Assembly (NCBI GenBank): GCA_016861025.1
Contig: BOKO01000002.1
Location: 62,001-126,000 of the forward strand
Origin: Chloroflexota bacterium
GTDB lineage: Bacteria; Chloroflexota; Anaerolineae; Caldilineales; Caldilineaceae
Length of the DNA: 64,000 nucleotides
Direction: 5' to 3'
A program made the position numbers and the translations under genes. Shown here piece by piece: positions 53,356 to 64,000 of the stretch (positions are counted from its first letter, which is position 1; every line of letters starts with the position of its first letter). The notes under the pieces were generated by a model that saw only the letters and a program-made list of their open reading frames with translations, made no database searches and was not told the origin of the DNA.

Positions 53356-53513
53356 TCCGGGTTGCTTCAAGTATGCACATGCTGCGCAAACGGGGGCGTC
53401 GCCTGCGTTGACGATTCTGGCGCGGTGTCAAGGGTTCTCATCCAGACGCCAGCGTTATAGCAGAGGAACAGGCGAGGTGTGACGGCGCAGTTTTACGCCT
53501 ATGATTTTTACGC

Positions 53514-54152
53514 CTATGATTCATCCTCAAGCAGCACAGCTTCGATGTCTCCGGCGGCACGATAGCTGGTCACCTGATCCAGGGCGCTCAACTGGCGCAA
53601 CTTTTTCGTCACATCACGTAGAGCGCGGCGTCCGGTCTCGATCTGTTGCGGCTTTGGAACAACTCCGGCGTCAGCCAGATCCAATAGAACGTTGAAATAT
53701 TGCAGGCGGTTGAAGACAATGTCGTTGACTGTCACCATAGTCTGGCGCAGTGTGCGCAGTCGCAGGTTCTCCTCGCGCAGACGATTCACATCGTGCACAA
53801 CCACAAACATGGCAATCGTGATGGCGTAAATGATTCCACTGTTGAGCAAGGTCGTCAAGATCAATTGTGACGACGCCACGCGCCAGACCACAGCGTAGAC
53901 CCACAGTTGAGCCGCAAGCATTGCGACTGCGGCGATAGCGCCCCACCCCGAACCCAGAACATACGCGGCGACCGCCACCACCAGGAAATAGCCCGCTGTA
54001 AAGTTAACCTCTGGGCCACTGAGAATGGTGGTCCCAACAGAACACAAGCTGAGCAACAGAAGAAGCGGAAGCGCAATTCGTTTGCGCCGGAACGGGTCGG
54101 CGCCGAGATTGTGAGCCGTCGCCGTCGACCAAAACCGCCGTAACTTGTCCAT
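53514..54152 (-). CDS. Membrane sensor-like protein with DHp-like helices, no kinase domain
   Basis: A 212-residue protein. Four to five membrane helices occupy residues about 20-110 (IALPLLLLLSLCSVGTTIL, then YFLVVAVAAYVLGSGWGA). A coiled segment follows (HDVNRLREENLRLRTLR), then helices resembling a histidine-kinase dimerisation region (TVNDIVFNRLQYFNVLLDLA), without the phospho-His H-box and without any ATPase domain. It may be a truncated kinase, or a signalling adaptor that dimerises with other sensors. GGGAGG precedes ATG 54150-54152. It is divergent from fhs. Confidence 0.6.
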   Translation of the reverse strand: MDKLRRFWSTATAHNLGADPFRRKRIALPLLLLLSLCSVGTTILSGPEVNFTAGYFLVVAVAAYVLGSGWGAIAAVAMLAAQLWVYAVVWRVASSQLILTTLLNSGIIYAITIAMFVVVHDVNRLREENLRLRTLRQTMVTVNDIVFNRLQYFNVLLDLADAGVVPKPQQIETGRRALRDVTKKLRQLSALDQVTSYRAAGDIEAVLLEDES

Positions 54153-54293
54153 GTGCGCTTCCTCCCAATCAGGCTGCAACGGAATTGGAGACCCAAAAAA
54201 TTCGTCGACGAAGGCTGCAGCGTGGTCATAATCTGATTATACACCATGTTGCCGCCAAATGGAGAGAGTCTGTCGGTTCATTGTACAAAGGTC

Positions 54294-54302
54294 TGGTATA
54301 CT
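54294..54302 (+). promoter_or_regulatory. Extended -10 promoter for fhs
   Basis: TGGTATACT matches an extended -10 (TGn-TATACT), 48 bp before the fhs start. No folate-type riboswitch is recognisable in the short leader. Confidence 0.45.
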
Positions 54303-54350
54303 TCAATGTAAATTTTTATATTTCAAACACTCAACGAGGAGACACATGGA

Positions 54351-56246
<1,896 letters not shown>

Positions 56247-56322
56247 CCTGACCATTTGGTGAAACAGGCTGGCTGCGCGACAATTACATTCGTCGCTGAT
56301 AGATTCCTGTTCAGGAGTACAG

Positions 56323-57060
56323 ATGTCGTCGAAGTGGCCCGCCAGCCTGTTTTCCTATAGCCCGCGAGTCCCTGTCGCCGCCGAAGCTGAAGGTGCGCCT
56401 GAATCTGCGCCCGTTCCCGCGGAAGCGCCGGCGCCTGCAGAAACGCTTAGCATTCCGGTCGAACATGAAGCTGAGCTAGTTGAGCGCGCCCGCACCGATC
56501 CCGAAGCGTTCGGTCAGATCTATGAACTCTATGTGGATCGCGTCTACTCCTATATCTATCATCGCGTCGGCAATGTGCAGGATGCCGAGGACCTCACCGC
56601 GCGCACCTTCTATCGCGCGCTGGAAAAGCTCGACGCCTACGAAGACCGCGGGCTGCCCTTCTCCGCCTGGCTTTTTCGTATCGCCCACAACCTGGTCGCC
56701 AACTGGCATCGCGACCACAGCCGCCGCCAGGTGTTTTCATTGGAAAAGTTCTGGTGGCGCAGCAGCGACGACGCCCGCCCTGAACACGCTGTCGAGGCGG
56801 ACGCCGAACGTGAGGAGTTGTGGGACGCCATCAATCGCCTGCCAGAGGAGCGGCGCAACCTGTTGCTCTACAAACTCAACACCACGCTCTCCAATCTGGA
56901 AATCGGCGAGTTGATGAACAAAAGTGAGAGTGCAATCAAGTCGCTCTATTTCAGGACATTGGCGGCGCTGCGCAAAGACCTCGAAGCCCGAGGATGGGGC
57001 GTCGCACTGACAGGCAACGAATCGATTCCATCCGGTTCGGAGTCGAGCAAGGATGCATAA
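56323..57060 (+). CDS. ECF-like sigma-70 family factor
   Basis: A 245-residue sigma factor. Residues about 1-45 are a Pro/Ala/Glu-rich extension. Sigma region 2 follows (AFGQIYELYVDRVYSYIYHR, with NVQDAEDLTARTFYRALEKL for -10 recognition). Region 4 (LPEERRNLLLYKLNTTLSNL, then ESAIKSLYFRTLAALR) recognises the -35. It is followed within two bases by a small membrane protein gene, the usual place for an anti-sigma factor. Target promoters are unknown. Confidence 0.9.
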   Translation: MSSKWPASLFSYSPRVPVAAEAEGAPESAPVPAEAPAPAETLSIPVEHEAELVERARTDPEAFGQIYELYVDRVYSYIYHRVGNVQDAEDLTARTFYRALEKLDAYEDRGLPFSAWLFRIAHNLVANWHRDHSRRQVFSLEKFWWRSSDDARPEHAVEADAEREELWDAINRLPEERRNLLLYKLNTTLSNLEIGELMNKSESAIKSLYFRTLAALRKDLEARGWGVALTGNESIPSGSESSKDA

Positions 57061-57062
57061 TC

Positions 57063-57299
57063 ATGGATAAGCAATGGTCCGACAACGGCGCGCCGCTGGT
57101 TTCACCCGATGCAAAGTTTCGCCAGGAGCTTGCGCGCGCTTTGCAAGACACCCACCATCGCCAGCGCGTCCAACGTCAATTGTACAGTTCACCGGCGACG
57201 CGCCACAATCAACCCACCTTTTGGACCTTTCTTGGCGCGATCAGCCTGTTGATGTTGTTTTTCGGCCTCGGCTATTACATCGGCCGCAAAACTCCGTAA
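57063..57299 (+). CDS. Small membrane protein, possible anti-sigma partner
   Basis: A 78-residue protein with a charged N-terminal helix (DAKFRQELARALQDTHHRQR) and one C-terminal membrane helix (FWTFLGAISLLMLFFGLGYY) with a short basic tail. The ATG at 57063 follows the sigma factor stop by two bases, so the two are coupled. It lacks the HxxxCxxC zinc motif of ZAS anti-sigma factors. An anti-sigma role is inferred only from position and topology. Confidence 0.6.
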   Translation: MDKQWSDNGAPLVSPDAKFRQELARALQDTHHRQRVQRQLYSSPATRHNQPTFWTFLGAISLLMLFFGLGYYIGRKTP

Positions 57300-57464
57300 C
57301 CACCGAACTCTGTAGTCACTGTCGACAATCATCTCCTCCGGCGTGACGGGCCCCCATGTCACAGCGGAGGCGGTGATCTATGCAGCGCGTCCCCAACTTG
57401 AAGTACACGCATTTCCCTCACGGCTTACACGGCGCGCAACATCCACTTTTTTTCATTCAACCCA

Positions 57465-57493
57465 TTGACATCTAAATCGATTTAGTTTATACT
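57465..57493 (+). promoter_or_regulatory. Promoter with LacI-type operator upstream of the regulator gene
   Basis: TTGACA (57465-57470), a 17-base spacer and TATACT (57488-57493) form a near-consensus promoter. The perfect 14-bp palindrome CTAAATCGATTTAG (57472-57485) fills the spacer and has the central CG of LacI/GalR operators. This suggests autorepression by the gene starting at 57555. No second exact copy precedes the ABC operon at 58738. Confidence 0.8.
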
Positions 57494-57554
57494 TGATACA
57501 CTGTTTCTCTGCGTCAATTGTAAATTTGAGCGTTGCACAAAGGTTTGCGCAACA

Positions 57555-58601
57555 ATGCCCGTCACGCTTAAGGACATTGCCGAGCGCGTTGGCAAGTCGG
57601 TGCCGACCGTGTCGCGTGCACTTGGCAACTATGCCGACATTAGCCCAGAAACACGCATGGAGGTGCAGCGTGTCGCACAGGAACTGGGGTATGAGCCGAG
57701 TGCGGCCGCATTGAATCTGCGCAAACAGCGCACTGGCGCCATCTCGCTGATCTTGCCGACGCACGCGCAGGTGCGCCTTTCCGATCCCTTCTTCAGCGAG
57801 TTTCTTAGCGGCGTTGTCGAGACAGCCACTGCACAGGGCGTCGAACTGCTAGTCTCCGCCAACTTACATGAAGATGCCAATGCCGCTTACCTGAAACAAA
57901 TTCGCAGCCGACGCACCGATGGGTTCATTGTGGTGCGCACACAGCGGCGTGACAGCCGCATCGACCTGTTGCGTGAACACGACATTCCGGCTGTTGCCTA
58001 TGGGCGCACCGAGAACCCTGGCGACCTGTGTTTTGTCGATGAAGATGGCGTCGCCGGCATTCGACAGGTTGTCGACCATCTGGCGTCGTTGGGGCATCAA
58101 CGCATCGCTTATATTTCCGAGCCAACCTTTTTAATGAAGGCGTATCATCGATTGCTCGGCTTTCGCCAGGGGCTGGAAAAGAACGGGCTGCAGTTTGAGC
58201 CAGATTTGTATGTCGAGACCAACTTTCGACAGCGGTCAGGGCGTCAGAGCGCCGCGCATCTGTTCGATCTGCCAGACCCGCCCACCGCGATCGTGGCGGC
58301 CAATGATTTGCTGGCGCTTGGCGCCATGCATGAGGCGCAATCACGCAACATGGTGGTCGGGCGCGATGTGAGCATTACAGGCTTTGATGACATTCAGCTT
58401 GCGGAGTATGCACACCCATCGTTGACCACCGTTCATCTGCCAGCACAGGAATTCGGCCGTATGGTGGCGGAAATGTTGTTAAAACTGATTAACAAACAGA
58501 CCGTCGAGCAGCGCCAGATTATCTATCAACCATCACTGATCGTGCGAGCGTCGAGCGCACCGGCGCCTGCACACAAAACAAGCGCTCCTCCACCGGCGTA
58601 A
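57555..58601 (+). CDS. LacI/GalR-family transcriptional regulator
   Basis: A 348-residue regulator. The N-terminal HTH (TLKDIAERVGKSVPTVSRAL) and hinge (SAAALNLRKQRT) are followed by a periplasmic-binding-protein-like effector domain (GAISLILPTHAQV, DGFIVVRTQRRD, VVDHLASLGHQRIAYIS, ITGFDDIQLAEYAHPSLTTV). It probably senses the sugar imported by the ABC system encoded next and represses its own promoter through the palindrome at 57472. The C-terminus has a short Pro/Ala-rich tail. The start at 57555 (MPVTLKDIA) matches the family. Confidence 0.94.
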   Translation: MPVTLKDIAERVGKSVPTVSRALGNYADISPETRMEVQRVAQELGYEPSAAALNLRKQRTGAISLILPTHAQVRLSDPFFSEFLSGVVETATAQGVELLVSANLHEDANAAYLKQIRSRRTDGFIVVRTQRRDSRIDLLREHDIPAVAYGRTENPGDLCFVDEDGVAGIRQVVDHLASLGHQRIAYISEPTFLMKAYHRLLGFRQGLEKNGLQFEPDLYVETNFRQRSGRQSAAHLFDLPDPPTAIVAANDLLALGAMHEAQSRNMVVGRDVSITGFDDIQLAEYAHPSLTTVHLPAQEFGRMVAEMLLKLINKQTVEQRQIIYQPSLIVRASSAPAPAHKTSAPPPA

Positions 58602-58737
58602 CAACTTGCGCGAGATTGTGGTGGAAGAATTCTGTTGTAGGTTGTCAATGGCATCGGCGCGAAGTCGAAGCCATTGCATCGATACTTTTGTCTCTCATGC
58701 AAATGCAAACTTAATTCCCATGTAAGGAGAGTGACCA

Positions 58738-60126
<1,389 letters not shown>

Positions 60127-60137
60127 CAAGCTGAAGC

Positions 60138-60198
60138 GTGTTGCGTGCGACGTGTTGCGTGTTGCTTTACGAACCACGCAACACATTGCACGCAACAC
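60138..60198 (+). repeat. 24-bp-arm hairpin of GTGTTGCGTG words after the binding-protein gene
   Basis: The left arm (60138-60161) contains GTGTTGCGTG twice. The right arm (60175-60198) contains CACGCAACAC twice, with only three mismatches in 24 and a 13-base loop. Located 11 bp after the binding-protein stop, it is placed like the malE-malF stem that stabilises upstream mRNA. It is the same word family as 40488. Confidence 0.85.
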
Positions 60199-60226
60199 GA
60201 ACCACATAACAAAGGTGGCGTCGAAG

Positions 60227-62481
<2,255 letters not shown>

Positions 62482-62493
62482 GAGCAGGAGACC

Positions 62494-63594
62494 ATGGCTG
62501 CAATCAAGATCGAGAACGTCACCAAGAAATTCGGCGATTTCGTCGCCATCGACAATGTGAGCCTGACCATCGAGGATCAGGAGTTTATGGTGTTGCTCGG
62601 CCCCAGTGGGTGCGGCAAGACCACGCTGCTGCGCGCCGTCGCCGGGCTAGGCATGGCGGACAGCGGGCGCATCAGCATCGGCGACCGCGACGTGACCTAC
62701 CTCCCCCCGCGCCAACGCAAAATCTCGATGGTCTTCCAGAGCTACGCCATCTTCCCACACATGAACGTCTACGACAACATCGCCTTCGGCCTCAAAATGA
62801 ACAGGGTGGACAAGGTGGAAACCGACCGTCGCGTGCGTCAGGCCGCCGAGCTGCTGCACATCGAGACGATGCTCGATCGCTATCCTTCCAAGATGAGTGG
62901 CGGGCAGCGTCAGCGTGTGGCGGTGGCGCGCGCCATCGCCATGCAGTCGCAGGTGCTGTTGATGGATGAACCGCTCAGCAATCTCGATGCGCTGCTGCGG
63001 CTGGAGATGCGCGCCGAGCTCAAACGGCTGCTCGCCGAAATTCAGGCGACGACGATCTATGTCACGCACGATCAAATCGAGGCGCTGAGCATGGGCGACC
63101 GCATCGCCATCATGCGCGAAGGCAGAATTCTGCAATGCGATCGCCCTACGATTGTCTACGACCGGCCCGCCACCGATTTCGTCGGCGGCTTTATCGGCAA
63201 CCCGCCCATGAATTTCCTCGACGCCCAGGTGCAGCGACACAACGGCAGCGTCGAAGTGTTGATCGGCGACTTCAAGCTGACGCCGCACACACTCATCCAG
63301 CCGCTGCTGCGTGCATACGACGGCAAGCCAATCGTGGTCGGCATCCGCGCCGAGAACATGGAAGCGCTGGCTGCGCCGGCCGCCGACGCACTCAAGGTGA
63401 GTGTACTGGTTGTCGAGCCGCTCGGCGCGCAGAATCTTTTGACCGTGAAGATCGGCGCCAACACGGTCAAAGTATCGACGCACCCCTCGTTTGAAGTTGC
63501 ACCTGACCAGAATATATGGCTGCGATTTCCAGCCGAAAAGATTCGATGGATCGACCGCGACGATGGTCGGGTGCTCTATGCGGAAGCGGCGTAG
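62494..63594 (+). CDS. ABC transporter ATPase (MalK/UgpC-like)
   Basis: A 366-residue ATPase with Walker A GPSGCGKTTLL, Q-loop VFQSYAIFPHM, signature KMSGGQRQRVAVARA, Walker B VLLMDEPLSNLD and switch YVTHDQIEALSM. The C-terminal TOBE/OB regulatory domain (VGGFIGNPPMNFLDA, then VVGIRAENMEAL) is that of the MalK/UgpC group. It completes the operon, so this importer has its own ATPase. GGAGCAGGAG lies before ATG 62494. Confidence 0.94.
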   Translation: MAAIKIENVTKKFGDFVAIDNVSLTIEDQEFMVLLGPSGCGKTTLLRAVAGLGMADSGRISIGDRDVTYLPPRQRKISMVFQSYAIFPHMNVYDNIAFGLKMNRVDKVETDRRVRQAAELLHIETMLDRYPSKMSGGQRQRVAVARAIAMQSQVLLMDEPLSNLDALLRLEMRAELKRLLAEIQATTIYVTHDQIEALSMGDRIAIMREGRILQCDRPTIVYDRPATDFVGGFIGNPPMNFLDAQVQRHNGSVEVLIGDFKLTPHTLIQPLLRAYDGKPIVVGIRAENMEALAAPAADALKVSVLVVEPLGAQNLLTVKIGANTVKVSTHPSFEVAPDQNIWLRFPAEKIRWIDRDDGRVLYAEAA

Positions 63595-63622
63595 CCAGAG
63601 CCGTTCCAAAGCGTAGCCAGAA
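63590..63622. repeat. Two 11-bp direct repeats at the end of the ABC operon
   Basis: GCGTAGCCAGA occurs at 63590-63600 and 63612-63622, the first overlapping the ATPase stop codon. This is a small tandem duplication of the gene end; no function is apparent. Confidence 0.6.
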
Positions 63623-63697
63623 ATGGCGGACAACCTTAAATAGCAAATAGTCGGCTGGCTGAATTGATTGAGAAGTTCGCAGCCATGCTACCATGAC

Positions 63698-63796
63698 CGA
63701 TAGAAGTTCTTGTTTTGGGAATTCTTCTATCGACGATAGAGTTCCAAGTTATAGACGTACGCCCGTTGACCGGCGTCGTCGCTTGAGCTGGAACTC
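63698..63796 (+). promoter_or_regulatory. Structured RNA leader upstream of kup
   Basis: Two adjacent stems are seen. The first pairs CGATAGAAG (63698-63706) with CTTCTATCG (63724-63732). The second is closed by GAGTTCCA (63739-63746) with TGGAACTC (63789-63796) and capped by GACG-U-ACGCC (63754-63763) with GGCGTCGTC (63772-63780). The structure ends 15 bases before the kup start. It could be a riboswitch or other cis-regulator of potassium uptake. I could not match it to the c-di-AMP (ydaO) consensus. Confidence 0.5.
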
Positions 63797-63811
63797 ATAA
63801 CAGGTGGTTTT

Positions 63812-64000
63812 ATGGCTGAAAGCGAACATACTGGCGTTCAATTTGAACCGGTCCTGCGCCACGCTCCTCCGCATGGCAAACATTTGTATTATCTGGCGCT
63901 TGGCGCATTAGGCGTCGTCTACGGCGACATCGGCACCAGCCCACTGTATGCGTTCCGCGAATCGTTCCACGCTGCACATGGCCTCCAGACAAGCACAGAC
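63812..64000 (+). CDS. kup: Kup-family potassium transporter (partial)
   Basis: The N-terminal 63 residues of a KUP/HAK/KT K+ uptake protein, cut by the right edge. After a polar 28-residue start, LALGALGVVYGDIGTSPLYA is the diagnostic first-helix motif of the family, including the conserved GDIGTSPLYA string. The protein should be a polytopic K+/H+ symporter. ACAGGTGG lies before ATG 63812. A structured leader precedes it. Confidence 0.92.
   Translation, partial: MAESEHTGVQFEPVLRHAPPHGKHLYYLALGALGVVYGDIGTSPLYAFRESFHAAHGLQTSTD

Noticed and set aside
63623..63811. c-di-AMP (ydaO) riboswitch upstream of kup
   Set aside because: Genomic context fits, but I could not find the conserved core sequences of the motif, so only a generic structured leader is reported.

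Overview
The window is a gene-dense, GC-rich bacterial chromosome segment. The protein set suggests Chloroflexota, probably a Caldilinea-like (Caldilineae/Anaerolineae) filamentous organism. This is an inference from the look of the proteins: Thr/Pro-linker surface proteins, long-form formate-THF ligase, a sufR-led SUF operon and CUT1 sugar transport. No 16S gene lies in the window. There is no rRNA, CRISPR array, prophage or complete insertion sequence. One tRNA (Pro-GGG) is present.

Layout. 1-8117 (minus) is a SUF iron-sulfur assembly operon led by its own regulator: sufR-sufC-sufB-sufD-(decayed rhodanese and small frames)-sufS-(toxin/antitoxin-like pair)-sufU-Rieske ferredoxin-sufT-like, cut by the window edge. 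A palindromic operator sits inside the sufR promoter. 8208-13084 (minus) holds an MFS exporter, ThpR, a repeat-rich surface protein, and a SCO copper chaperone with a cysteine-free thioredoxin-like partner. 13181-20658 (minus) encodes a biotin-dependent acyl-CoA carboxylase (carboxyltransferase, biotin carboxylase, biotin carrier), an MDR oxidoreductase and a holin/phosphodiesterase membrane fusion. The biotin ligase that would charge the carrier is divergent at 21348. 21348-27901 (plus) is a tightly overlapping run: birA, a second repeat-rich surface protein, a GT-C glycosyltransferase, a patatin and a PfkB kinase.

28054-31399 (plus) has a serine hydrolase and an NfeD/SPFH pair. 31447-34412 (minus) is an unusual two-gene unit: a radical SAM protein and a 712-residue protein with about 25 CxxC motifs. 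34648-42139 holds a Xer recombinase, SDR, RarD, DoxX, HtpG, ScpB and an AmaP-like protein. 42296-47694 (minus) is a membrane-glycan cluster (GT2, GT39, YfhO-like). 47784-50232 (minus) is a PdtaS/PdtaR-type histidine kinase and ANTAR regulator. 50371-57299 has tRNA-Pro, GDPD, phosphofructokinase, formate-THF ligase and a sigma factor with a small membrane partner. 57465-63594 (plus) is a LacI-controlled CUT1 sugar ABC operon, followed by a structured leader and the start of kup at the right edge.

Two themes stand out. First, short palindromic elements built from iterated 7-10 base words (AATTGTGAA, GGAGATT, GTGTTGCGTG, GACGCAAAGACGC, GTTGCGAG) are scattered between genes and also inside two membrane-protein genes. 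One is bracketed by an 8-bp direct repeat that looks like a target-site duplication. Second, several proteins have unexpected architecture: two SH3-like domains in the first extracytoplasmic loop of a sugar permease, a 25-CxxC array protein coupled to a radical SAM enzyme, and a coiled-coil insert in phosphofructokinase.
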